Shown here in pieces: positions 9,478 through 17,664 of a stretch of 64,000 nucleotides of DNA (positions are counted from its first letter, which is position 1; each line of letters starts with the position of its first letter). This DNA is from Oscillospiraceae bacterium (GTDB lineage: Bacteria > Bacillota > Clostridia > Oscillospirales > Ruminococcaceae). The DNA is taken from assembly GCA_017521325.1 (NCBI GenBank), contig JAFXCV010000075.1, forward strand, positions 62,001 through 126,000, in the 5' to 3' direction. The notes under the pieces are model-generated. The model searched no databases. It was not told where the DNA came from and saw nothing but the letters and a program-made list of their open reading frames with translations. The translations under genes were made by a program, and so were the position numbers.

Positions 9478-9774
9478 ATGTATACGGACGCAAAAAAGAC
9501 TGCTGCGATTTTCAAGGCATTCTGCGATGAGAACCGCATTAAGATATTACAGCTGTTGATTGACGGCGAAAAATGCGCCTGCAAGCTGCTTGAGGAAATG
9601 AACATCACGCAGCCGACTCTTTCCCACCATATGAAAACGCTCCTTGACAGCGGAATTGTCGAGGGACGCAAAGAGGGAAAGTGGATGCACTATTCCATTT
9701 CTGCGGAAGGCTTGCAAAAAGCAAAGGAATATCTTGATTTTTTGAAAAGCAACGGGGGAGAGGAAACGCTATGA
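9478..9774 (+). CDS. ArsR/SmtB-family transcriptional regulator
   Basis: Small winged-helix repressor of 98 residues. The recognition helix region is 'CKLLEEMNITQPTLSHHMKTLLDSGIV' followed by a wing 'GRKEGKWMHYSIS'. 'EKCACKLL' (about residues 24-31) matches the Cys-x-Cys arsenite-sensing motif of ArsR proteins (ELCVCDL type), so As(III)/Sb(III) sensing is likely. The ATG overlaps the downstream gene by ATGA, forming a two-gene operon with the C_GCAxxG_C_C protein. An arsC fragment follows. No SD as strong as those elsewhere was seen (TGAGG). Confidence 0.9.
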   Translation: MYTDAKKTAAIFKAFCDENRIKILQLLIDGEKCACKLLEEMNITQPTLSHHMKTLLDSGIVEGRKEGKWMHYSISAEGLQKAKEYLDFLKSNGGEETL

Positions 9775-10214
9775 CAAAATCCGAAAAGGCTCTGGAGCTG
9801 TTTGCAAGCGGCTTCAACTGCTCACAGGCAGTGCTGACAGCATTTGCACCCGATTTCGGACTTGACGAAAAGCTTGCGTTAATGCTTGGTACGCAGTTCG
9901 GCGGCGGTGCAAGAAATGCAGAAATGTGCGGGGCGGTCTCGGGAGCACTGATGGTTCTGGGACTGAAATACGGGCATTATCAGTCAGACAATACGGAACA
10001 GAAATCCCGTGCATACGCCATTGCTGTGGAATACACAAAGCGTTTCAAGGAACAGAATGGTTCGATTGTCTGCCGTGATCTGTTGGGATACGACCTGACA
10101 AATCCCGAAGAAGCGGCTTGTATCAAGGAGAGAAACCTGTTCGGTGATATCTGCCCGAAAATGATTCAAAGCGCAGTTGAACTGCTCGAAAGCATCCTTG
10201 CTGAATATGAATGA
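9771..10214 (+). CDS. C_GCAxxG_C_C family protein
   Basis: 147-residue redox-type protein named after its cysteine pattern, often found with ars or transporter genes; its biochemical role is not established. The pattern is visible: 'FNCSQAVL' (Cys near residue 17), 'MCGAVSGALMVLG' (Cys-Gly-Ala-Val-Ser-Gly, near 48), 'SIVCRDLLGYD', 'AACIKERN' and 'DICPKMI'. Cytoplasmic, with no signal peptide. It is translationally coupled to the ArsR-like regulator, implying metal or oxyanion response. Confidence 0.88.
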   Translation: MTKSEKALELFASGFNCSQAVLTAFAPDFGLDEKLALMLGTQFGGGARNAEMCGAVSGALMVLGLKYGHYQSDNTEQKSRAYAIAVEYTKRFKEQNGSIVCRDLLGYDLTNPEEAACIKERNLFGDICPKMIQSAVELLESILAEYE

Positions 10215-10259
10215 AAACAGCCGTGTGAATGCACGGCTGCCTCTTGGTGTCACATTCTC

Positions 10260-10451
10260 ATGGGATGCAATGTGACTTGCCCTTATATGCCCGATACGGA
10301 GCAGTTCAACTGGGGACTTGACGACCCGACAGGGCAGAGTGACGAGTATTTCATCGAAACGATCAACGCCATTGAGAATAAGGTGCTTGCACTGAAGGAA
10401 TATTTGCTGAATGGCAAAGCCGCATGCCGGGAACACCCCCAAAACGCTTGA
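10260..10451 (+). pseudogene. Remnant of an arsenate reductase (LMW phosphatase type), C-terminal part only
   Basis: 63 codons matching the C-terminal half of ArsC-like low-molecular-weight phosphatase proteins. 'MGCNVTCPYMP' is the 'TMGC..CPxxP' loop, 'WGLDDPTGQSDEYFIETI' is the family's 'DWGLDDPTGKSDEEF' segment, and a C-terminal helix follows. The N-terminal P-loop half with the catalytic Cys is absent. Upstream in frame there is only about 15 codons before a stop at 10212-10214. No ribosome site precedes the ATG. Probably a dead fragment of an ars operon headed by the ArsR-like gene. It could be translated as a stand-alone peptide, which I think unlikely. Confidence 0.6.
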
Positions 10452-10466
10452 CTTCTTGCGGAATCA

Positions 10467-10510
10467 AAGCCGTGAAGGTTCTCCAACCGAGAATTTTCAC
10501 GGCTTTTTTC
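10467..10510 (+). terminator. Terminator after the arsenic-type locus
   Basis: Stem AAGCCGTGAA (10467-10476) / TTCACGGCTT (10496-10505) with a 19-base loop, then TTTTTTC. Confidence 0.85.
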
Positions 10511-10590
10511 TTTGAGAGATACTGTCTGATACCAATTCTTGCGAGAATGCCCTGTGCAGAAAAGTCCCTAAAAAACAGCGGATTTGTTTA

Positions 10591-10619
10591 TTGACAAAAT
10601 TTCGGGAATCATGTATAAT
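10591..10619 (+). promoter_or_regulatory. Consensus sigma-A promoter of the LRR/scaffoldin-like gene
   Basis: TTGACA (10591-10596), exactly 17 bases, TATAAT (10614-10619). The start codon is about 205 bases downstream, so the leader is long and contains the repeat element at 10671-10804. Confidence 0.85.
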
Positions 10620-10670
10620 AAAGAGGATTGAATCAACAAACAGTAATTTTGGAGTCAGAAAATATTACTG

Positions 10671-10804
10671 CGGCAATTAAAAAGGTTTCAGGGGTAGCAA
10701 TCCAAGAAATGCCCCCACCCCAACCCCTCCCCGAGGGGAGGGGCTATACACGGAGGGTACTGCGTACCCTCCACCCGCAAAAGGCGTTCGCCTTTTAATT
10801 GCCG
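10671..10804. repeat. MITE-like repeat element (copy A)
   Basis: 134-base element bounded by inverted ends CGGCAATTAAAA (10671-10682) and its complement (10793-10804). Inside are three hairpins: CCCCTCCCC/GGGGAGGGG (10724-10743), GGAGGGTAC/GTACCCTCC (about 10752-10772) and AAAAGGCG/CGCCTTTT (about 10778-10796). The first two hairpins and their order recur near 31.0 and 55.2 kb. It has no coding capacity. It sits in the 5' leader of the LRR gene. Confidence 0.7.
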
Positions 10805-10828
10805 GATTAATAATAAGGAGGAACAGGA

Positions 10829-13800
10829 ATGAATTTCAGAAAAATGACCGCAGCAGTCCTTGCCGTGCTGATTGCAGGCGGCGGCTGGATGCCGATGCTG
10901 CAGGACAGCATGTCCGTGCAGCACATTTCCGTGCATGCTGCCGAGCAGGAGGGCGTGACGCTGACAGTTTCCGCAGACGGCGAACTGACCACAACGCATG
11001 TCAATGACGCAGTGGCAGCACTTGGATGCGCAAAAAGCGAAATCAAAAATGTCGTGATCGAGGGAAATGTCACTTCCATCGGCGACAATGCCTTCTCGTG
11101 GTGCGTGAGCATCGCTTCCGTCACCTTCCCCGATACCGTGAAAAAAATCGGCAGCAACGCCTTTTTCTACTGCACGGGCATCAAGGAGCTTACCCTCCCC
11201 GAAGGTCTGGAGAGCATCGGCGGCGATGCCTTCAATAAATGCACGGGGCTGACTGCGATCAATATTCCCGATGGCGTGACAAGCATCGGAAAACAGGCGT
11301 TTACGGGATGCAGCGCACTTGCGGAGATCACCATCCCCGAAACTGTGACCGAAATCGGTGCATTTGCCTTCAACGCAACCCCTTGGCTCAAGGCGCAGCA
11401 GGAAGAGAATGCGCTCGTCATTGTTAACGGTCTGCTCGTTGACGGCAGAACCGCATCGGGCGATGTCACCGTTCCCGATGGCGTGACCGAAATCTGCGAC
11501 AGTGCCTTTACTTACTGTACGGCACTGACTTCCGTCAAGCTTTCCGATACGGTGATTTCCATCGGGAACAGTGCATTTTCAGGCTGTGCAGAGCTTGCGG
11601 AATTCGACGCAGCAGGCGCTTTGCAGCGCATCGGCAGCAATGCCTTTTCAAAATCCGGTCTGACCAAGCTCACCATTCCGGAAAGTGTGGTGCAGGTGGG
11701 GGAGGACGCATTTGCCGAAACTCCGCTTCTGGAAACGGAAACGAGCGAGGATGCTCCCACTGTCATCGGGCATCTTTTTGTCAAGGCACAGGCATGCACG
11801 GACGAGTACGAAATCCCCGAGAATGTGACCGTCATCTGCGACGGTGCGTTCCGTTCCATGAGTGAAATGACGGGCGTTGTGATTCCGAATGGCGTGAAAA
11901 CCATCGGTGCATCCGCATTTGAGGGCTGCTATGCGCTTTCCTCCGTCACCATCCCCGACAGCGTGTCGGAGATCGGCGAGCGTGCGTTCTACACCTGTTC
12001 GGCACTTGCGGAAATCACACTCCCCAAGGGGCTGACTGCCATGCGCAGATCGGTTTTCGACTATACACAGATTACAGAAATCAAGCTCCACAGGGGCGTG
12101 ACATCCATTGAAAGCGGCGCATTATCGGGCTGCGGCTATCTGAGGAAGGCAACCATCCCTGACAGCGTGACCTTCATTGCCGAGGATGCGTTCTCAAGCT
12201 TTGTGACCATCTGCGGCGTGGCAGGTTCAGAAGCGGAAAATTATGCCAAGAAATATGGCATGACCTTCATTCCTGTATCGGAAACGGAATTTTCTGCAAT
12301 GATCCTCGGTGATATGAACGGTGACGGAAATGTGGACGAAGCCGACGCTGTCATCATTCTCTCCGATTATGTCTGCACTTCCATCGGAAAAAGCAGCAGC
12401 TTTACCGACTACCAGAAGCAGTATGCCGATGTCAATGCCGACGGTAATGTTGATGCATATGATGCCTACCTCATCCATGCCTTTGTCAAGGCAGGGGAGA
12501 AGGACTTTGCGGAATTTGCAGCCGCTGCGAAAACTAAGACCCCCGATACGGCAAATGCAGGCTATTCCGACGAGGAGCTTGCAGATGCAAAAACTCCGAC
12601 CCTGACGCTTTCCAAGACGGAAGTCGCAGCCGAAATCGCCAAGAAAGATGGTGTTCCCGTGGAAATCCGCTTTGACGATGCCGGTATCATGTGGGAAGCA
12701 ATGGGCTTCCACCTGTATTGCGGTTCAAGCTTGAAACCCGTGATGGATGAGGATGGAAAGCCTGCTGTTTCATGCGAAGCTGACGTAGAAATGCAGACGG
12801 CATACGATGAAACAAACGGCAGCCTTTTCATCACGCTCCTCAATCCCAATGGCGTGAGCCTTGCGGATACGCCCATCATGCTCGGTTTTGTTATTCCCGA
12901 TGCAGCCCCGAACGTTGTCTACAACCTCGACCTGATCTACCGCAGCGGTGATATCTTCACGGAGGAAACGGGTGAGAACCTCAGCCACGCAGCCCTTTTC
13001 ACAAATGGCCTGAAGAATGGCAGTATTACCATCAGTGCCGTAGAACTGACAACGGGCGACCTGAACGGCGACGGCATCATCGACAGCAGTGATGCATCCC
13101 TCATTCTCCGCCACTATGCCAATATTTCCATCGGTCTTGCGGGAGTACTGACGGACGAACAGCTCTCCTTTGCCGATGTCAACGGCGACGGCATTGTGGA
13201 TGCATTTGACGCACAGCTCATCATTTCCTATTATCTGCGTATCAATGCGGGCTTTGAGGAAACACTCGGGGAATACGCCGCAGCCTTTGCAGGGGAATTC
13301 CCCACAACAGCGGACGGCGGCTTTACGGATGAAGAAATTGCCGCAGCAGAAATTCCCTACACACTGTCCATCCCCGACAGAATGATCAATACCAATGCAC
13401 TTGCATCCCAGAAAACCTACAGCATCCCCGTGACATTCACGGGAGAAGGGGCTTGGGATGTGCTGAGCTTCCATATTGCCTATGATGAAAGACTGATGCC
13501 GGTTCTCGATGGCAGCGGCAATCCGCAGTATATCGGACTTGCCGACGGTCTGCAGCTCCACACCCGTATGGATGCTGAAACGCATACCATGTTCTTCACG
13601 CTCCTCAACCCCTCCGGCAAGGAGATCTACGGTGATCTGTTCTCTCTCTCCATGACACTGCCCGATGATGTAAAAGAGGGCGATTTCTTCGAAATTACGC
13701 CCATCTACCAGAGCGGCGATATCTTCCGAACTCAGACGCAGGAGCCCCTTGCGCATGCGTATCTGTTCACCTGCGGAAGAAAGGGCGGCGTGATCACCAT

Positions 13801-15160
13801 TGAAAATCCCCCCACTGCCACCACCACGGCCACGGAAACCACAGCAGTAACCACAACTACCACGACTACCATGACCACTACAGAACCTGCCGCAACCACA
13901 ACCTCTAAGAAGACGACCACCACGGCAACCACGACTTCCGAGAAGGCGACTACTACTGCAACCACGACTTCAAAGAAGGCGACCACTACTGCAACCACGA
14001 CTTCCAAGAAGACGACCACCACGGCAACCACGACTTCCAAGAAGGCGACTACCACGGCAACCACAACTTCCAAGAAGGCGACCACCACTGCAACCACGAC
14101 TTCCAAGAAGGCGACTACCACGGCAACCACGACTTCCAAGAAGGCGACCACCACTGCAACCACGACTTCCAAGAAGGTGACTACCACGGCAACCACGACG
14201 AGTAAGCAGGGAACCACCAATTCCATGAGCGTTACAACGACCACAACGATGGTGTATGCGACCACAGTGACATACACCACCACCAATCCCGCTTCGACCA
14301 CGCTCCCTGCGACCACGACCACGGTGTATGTGAGCGATACAACGGATTCCACCACCAAGGCGACGGAAACAACGGCTTCCACGACTTTAGAAACCACTAC
14401 GAGTGAAAAAACCACCACTTCTACGGTTTCTGAAACCACAGATACAGTAAAAACCACCGCTTCCACGGCAACTGAAACCACCGGATCGAAAGAAACCACG
14501 GTTTCCACGACTACAGAAACTACAGTTTCCACGACTGCGGAAACCACTGCATCAACGGAAACCACCACCACAAGACGCAGCGTTGCAGGCTACACCTACA
14601 TGATTGAAACGAGAGAGCCGCAATATTATTTTGCGGATGATGAAAACGAGCTGCTGATTGAGGAGCTGATCAAGCGAATCACACGCTATGCGAAATACAG
14701 TGATGGCAGCGTGTCCGAAAAGGGTGAGAAATTCGGGGATTTCACGGGTATGATCCTTAACGCCGCATCCCCCCGTGAGCTGTACGAAACGGGCAAGCAT
14801 GTGTACAGCCTTTCCATCACGATCCCGAGCGGATACGGCGAAACCACGATCGAGGATGCATGCAGCATTTTCATCGGTGTAAAGGGCGATGCGAATCTTG
14901 ACGGCGTGACGGATGCCAAGGATGCAGCGTCAATTCTGGTGTATGCTGCAGCTACGGGTGCCGGAACAGCCGAGCCGCTGTATTCGGAAACCGACGCACA
15001 GCTGGAAAGCTTTGCCTATTTCTTGGCGGATGTCAATGGTGAAGAGGAGAAGAATTCTCCGCTTGACGCCACCGATGCCGCCGCAATCCTGACATATGCC
15101 GCTGCCGCAGGCACCGGCGAAAAACCCGATTGGGATAAAATTCTCGGGAAAACAGAATGA
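10829..15160 (+). CDS. Giant secreted LRR protein with dockerin-like and cohesin-like modules (candidate scaffoldin)
   Basis: 1443 residues. Signal peptide to about residue 37. About 40-480 is a BspA-type leucine-rich repeat array ('TSIGDNAF..C', 'IPDGV' units). Then come dockerin-like 1 (about 490-560, 'GDMNGDGNVDEADA'/'ADVNADGNVDAYDA'), a beta-sandwich module (about 590-730), dockerin-like 2 (about 740-810, 'GDLNGDGIIDSSDA'/'ADVNGDGIVDAFDA') and a second beta-sandwich (about 845-985). Both sandwiches share 'SGDIF', an '..L.HA.LFT.G.K.G.I.I' ending and an 'xxFHxxY/C..L.PV' strand like Ruminococcus cohesins. A Thr-rich region (992-1247) holds ten 11-residue repeats. The protein ends with an unknown module (about 1250-1345) and dockerin-like 3 (1350-1443), whose two Ca loops are widely spaced. 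No LPxTG anchor. LRR and dockerin calls are firm; the cohesin call is by pattern only. Confidence 0.85.
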   Translation: MNFRKMTAAVLAVLIAGGGWMPMLQDSMSVQHISVHAAEQEGVTLTVSADGELTTTHVNDAVAALGCAKSEIKNVVIEGNVTSIGDNAFSWCVSIASVTFPDTVKKIGSNAFFYCTGIKELTLPEGLESIGGDAFNKCTGLTAINIPDGVTSIGKQAFTGCSALAEITIPETVTEIGAFAFNATPWLKAQQEENALVIVNGLLVDGRTASGDVTVPDGVTEICDSAFTYCTALTSVKLSDTVISIGNSAFSGCAELAEFDAAGALQRIGSNAFSKSGLTKLTIPESVVQVGEDAFAETPLLETETSEDAPTVIGHLFVKAQACTDEYEIPENVTVICDGAFRSMSEMTGVVIPNGVKTIGASAFEGCYALSSVTIPDSVSEIGERAFYTCSALAEITLPKGLTAMRRSVFDYTQITEIKLHRGVTSIESGALSGCGYLRKATIPDSVTFIAEDAFSSFVTICGVAGSEAENYAKKYGMTFIPVSETEFSAMILGDMNGDGNVDEADAVIILSDYVCTSIGKSSSFTDYQKQYADVNADGNVDAYDAYLIHAFVKAGEKDFAEFAAAAKTKTPDTANAGYSDEELADAKTPTLTLSKTEVAAEIAKKDGVPVEIRFDDAGIMWEAMGFHLYCGSSLKPVMDEDGKPAVSCEADVEMQTAYDETNGSLFITLLNPNGVSLADTPIMLGFVIPDAAPNVVYNLDLIYRSGDIFTEETGENLSHAALFTNGLKNGSITISAVELTTGDLNGDGIIDSSDASLILRHYANISIGLAGVLTDEQLSFADVNGDGIVDAFDAQLIISYYLRINAGFEETLGEYAAAFAGEFPTTADGGFTDEEIAAAEIPYTLSIPDRMINTNALASQKTYSIPVTFTGEGAWDVLSFHIAYDERLMPVLDGSGNPQYIGLADGLQLHTRMDAETHTMFFTLLNPSGKEIYGDLFSLSMTLPDDVKEGDFFEITPIYQSGDIFRTQTQEPLAHAYLFTCGRKGGVITIENPPTATTTATETTAVTTTTTTTMTTTEPAATTTSKKTTTTATTTSEKATTTATTTSKKATTTATTTSKKTTTTATTTSKKATTTATTTSKKATTTATTTSKKATTTATTTSKKATTTATTTSKKVTTTATTTSKQGTTNSMSVTTTTTMVYATTVTYTTTNPASTTLPATTTTVYVSDTTDSTTKATETTASTTLETTTSEKTTTSTVSETTDTVKTTASTATETTGSKETTVSTTTETTVSTTAETTASTETTTTRRSVAGYTYMIETREPQYYFADDENELLIEELIKRITRYAKYSDGSVSEKGEKFGDFTGMILNAASPRELYETGKHVYSLSITIPSGYGETTIEDACSIFIGVKGDANLDGVTDAKDAASILVYAAATGAGTAEPLYSETDAQLESFAYFLADVNGEEEKNSPLDATDAAAILTYAAAAGTGEKPDWDKILGKTE
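13892..14222 (+). repeat. 33-base tandem repeats inside the LRR gene
   Basis: About ten in-frame 33-base units encoding ATTTSKKATTT variants (SKK, SEK and SKQ versions), nearly identical at the DNA level, within a longer Thr codon tract. They form a Thr-rich spacer with regularly spaced Lys pairs. Such repeats change length easily by slippage or recombination. Confidence 0.9.
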
Positions 15161-15165
15161 TACAC

Positions 15166-15203
15166 AAACGGCGCATCCATTTCGGATGCGCCGTTTCTCT
15201 TTT
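15166..15203. terminator. Bidirectional terminator between LRR gene and pectate lyase gene
   Basis: Perfect stem AAACGGCGCATCC / GGATGCGCCGTTT (15166-15178 / 15184-15196) with T-rich tail CTCTTTTT on the plus strand. It lies between two convergent genes and can serve both. Confidence 0.9.
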
Positions 15204-15208
15204 TATAC

Positions 15209-17521
15209 TTACGCAAGCTTCAGCGTAATTTCCATTCCGAGAATGTACTTCGTCAATGCGATCACATCCGTTACCGTCACCGTGCCGTCACCATCAGTAT
15301 CTGCACATATTTCGGCATGATCGGACGGAAAACCGCCCAGCAGTCCCTTCTTCTGTGCTGCAAGGTCGAATGCATTGACAACATTGTCAAGCGTCACATC
15401 TCCCGGAATCAGAATTACAGGATCCGCAGGCTCTGCCGCAAATACCGTGTAGTTCACGCAGTAGCCCGACATGCCGTTTGCGCCGAGCGTCAGTGTTTCA
15501 CCGGCAGCAAGGGGCTTGCGGTAAAGATCATAGGTCACGCCGTTTGTATCATCCGCCGTGTCCGTCATCTTCTCCCAGTCCGTAATCCATGCAGGCAGTG
15601 GTGTGACTCTCTGGTCAAAGCCAACATAGACCTCCATATCCGCACCGGCGGTGAAGGTGACAATATCCCCCGTCGAGAATTTCGCATCGCATGCAGTGAT
15701 GAGTGCCTCAGCTCCTACAAGGTAGGAGGGGAGCGTCGTGTAGGTGAATTCACGGTCGCCGAACATCGGATCGCCCACCTGAATATCCGTATCCACACGC
15801 CAGCTTGCATGCGTCTTGTAGTCGAGAATGTTGACTTCGGTGAAGAGTTTGCCGCCCTCAATGACAATGTTTTCAAGCATGCCGACTGTGGGTGTTTCCA
15901 CATAGCCTGCCGAGGGCATGCCGGGCGTTTCAAAGGTCGCATAATGATAAGCGGAAGGCTGATTCTTTGCGCCGCTGTAGGTGCCGCAGTAATTCTTCGC
16001 AGCATCGGCACTCAGCGCCTTGTAGGTGTAATTGCCCGACGGACGCCATGTGCAGTTCTGTGCAAGACCTTCGATCTTTGTGCGCTTGCAGTTAATAAAA
16101 ATGGAACCTGTTTCCGCATAGGCGCCGGGACGTGAGGTCTGATCCCAGTCGCAGATGACATTGCCGCCATTTTCATAGTAGCAGCCCTCTGCGAAGACCT
16201 TGGATGCGGTGAATACGGTGTATGCCATGTTGAAATTGCCCACATAGTTGTTGAGCGAATGGAAGTATCCGTAGCGCATCAGACCCGGCGCTCTTGTGTA
16301 GGTGCGGTTGAAGCTGTTGCGGATGATGGACATGCGTGGGAAATTATTGTATTTGTTGAAGGAAGCATCATCATCGGACGGATAACCGAGGATCAGTCCG
16401 TACTGGTGCAGTCCGAAGCTGCTGTCGGAAACGGTGCAGTAATCCGCATCATAGCAGCAGGCAAAGAATTTGTCATAGTCCTCAAGCCCCGTGGATGCGG
16501 TGTTATAATTTGCATGTCCTGCAAAGGTGCAGTGATCGACCCACAGGTTCTTGCCGGACCCAAAATACACGACGATCGAGTCATTGCCGTTCGATTCGGA
16601 ATCATGCTGCAGCTCAAAATTGCGGATGATCACGTTGTTGCCCACACCTTTATTGGATGCAGTGCAGAACTGCACATTGTACAGCGTGTGCGCCGAGTAG
16701 CTGCCGATGATGGTCTTGTTGCTGTGCACATAGATTCTGCCGTCGGGACAGTAGAATCTTCCGCTGGAATCCTTGGCAAGGTTGCTGACTTTGAGGTTCT
16801 GCGTCACAACGATGGTGTAGGGTTCGTCCGCTGTAGCATATTTCTTCAGGTCGTCAAATGTGGAAACCTCCACCGTCTGACCGAGCAGACCGCCGATGTT
16901 GCCTGCCTTGACATTGCCCGTGTTGTCGTTCTGACAGTAGCCTGCAAAGCCCTCAAGTCCTGTGGAATTAAGCAGCCACTTCTGGTTGTCCGCACCGCTG
17001 AAGCTTGCAAGGCTGATGGAATCTGCCGCTGCATTGTAGGTCAGGGCAAGGTTTGGATTTTCATAATTGGTAATCTTGTAGTGCAGGTCGTTTCCATGCA
17101 CGTCCTTGGAAACGGCACTGACATACCAGTGCTGGGATTTGGCACTTTCGCTGCCGTAGATCACAACATCCGAGCCCTCGGAAACCGCATAGCCCATCGG
17201 GGTGATCAGTCTGCCGCTGCCCATGTTTGTGATCTTGAAGAAGCTGCCCACGGAGTCAGTTCCGACATAATCAAAACGCCAGTTTTCGTTCTGGTTTCCA
17301 TTTGTCGTCCAGGTGTTCAGTGCGGATTTGTCGGCAGTACCTGTGATGTTGAGGTTTCGTCCGTTGTCCGCTGTGGAAATGCGGACAAGCTGTACGGGGT
17401 AGTCTGTGGAGATCGCTGACACTTCCATGACAGGCTCCGCCGCAGGCAGAACCCCCGTCAGGCAGGCTGCGCCCAGGACGAATGCGGTTGCAAGACGCAG
17501 CAGTTTTTCTTTGAGTTTCAT
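15209..17521 (-). CDS. Pectate lyase (PL1) with ricin-type lectin domain and dockerin
   Basis: Secreted pectin-degrading enzyme of 770 residues, cleaving polygalacturonate by beta-elimination with Ca2+. Signal peptide to about residue 36. A ricin-B-like/CBM13 domain (about 38-190) has QxW-type repeats ('NQNENWRF', 'AKSQHWYV', 'DNQKWLL'). PL1 beta-helix domain at about 215-600: 'NVIIRNFELQHD', 'SGKNLWVDHCTF', 'DYDKFFACCYDADYCTVSDSSF' and the 'RNSFNRTYTRAPGLMRYGYFHSLNN' segment, which holds the catalytic Arg (about 405). The dockerin is C-terminal (about 705-770), with its repeat types in the opposite order to the GH95/CotH dockerins. The ATG at 17521 follows AGGAGG; an upstream in-frame start at 17560 has none. 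Convergent with the LRR gene; the large regulator lies directly upstream in the same direction. Confidence 0.93.
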   Translation of the reverse strand: MKLKEKLLRLATAFVLGAACLTGVLPAAEPVMEVSAISTDYPVQLVRISTADNGRNLNITGTADKSALNTWTTNGNQNENWRFDYVGTDSVGSFFKITNMGSGRLITPMGYAVSEGSDVVIYGSESAKSQHWYVSAVSKDVHGNDLHYKITNYENPNLALTYNAAADSISLASFSGADNQKWLLNSTGLEGFAGYCQNDNTGNVKAGNIGGLLGQTVEVSTFDDLKKYATADEPYTIVVTQNLKVSNLAKDSSGRFYCPDGRIYVHSNKTIIGSYSAHTLYNVQFCTASNKGVGNNVIIRNFELQHDSESNGNDSIVVYFGSGKNLWVDHCTFAGHANYNTASTGLEDYDKFFACCYDADYCTVSDSSFGLHQYGLILGYPSDDDASFNKYNNFPRMSIIRNSFNRTYTRAPGLMRYGYFHSLNNYVGNFNMAYTVFTASKVFAEGCYYENGGNVICDWDQTSRPGAYAETGSIFINCKRTKIEGLAQNCTWRPSGNYTYKALSADAAKNYCGTYSGAKNQPSAYHYATFETPGMPSAGYVETPTVGMLENIVIEGGKLFTEVNILDYKTHASWRVDTDIQVGDPMFGDREFTYTTLPSYLVGAEALITACDAKFSTGDIVTFTAGADMEVYVGFDQRVTPLPAWITDWEKMTDTADDTNGVTYDLYRKPLAAGETLTLGANGMSGYCVNYTVFAAEPADPVILIPGDVTLDNVVNAFDLAAQKKGLLGGFPSDHAEICADTDGDGTVTVTDVIALTKYILGMEITLKLA

Positions 17522-17615
17522 CTGATATCCTCCTTTTTGCGTTTGGGTATGAATACACATTCTACCATATTTCTATCGTAGCACAGATTTTGAAAGATGT
17601 CAATAAATAAATCAA

Positions 17616-17646
17616 GCACTTCCGAAAGGACAACTTTCGGAAGTGC
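17616..17646. terminator. Hairpin terminator after the LacI/AraC-type regulator gene
   Basis: 13-base perfect stem GCACTTCCGAAAG / CTTTCGGAAGTGC (17616-17628 / 17634-17646) just past the stop of the reverse-strand regulator. The reverse-strand tail is T-rich but not a clean T-run; the plus-strand side has GTTTTTC. Confidence 0.65.
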
Positions 17647-17664
17647 GTTTTTCTGTTATTTGTG

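Noticed and set aside
13892..14222. Regular ~33-base repeats that could suggest a CRISPR array
   Set aside because: The units are directly tandem with no unique spacers, are in frame and encode a Thr/Lys-rich linker.
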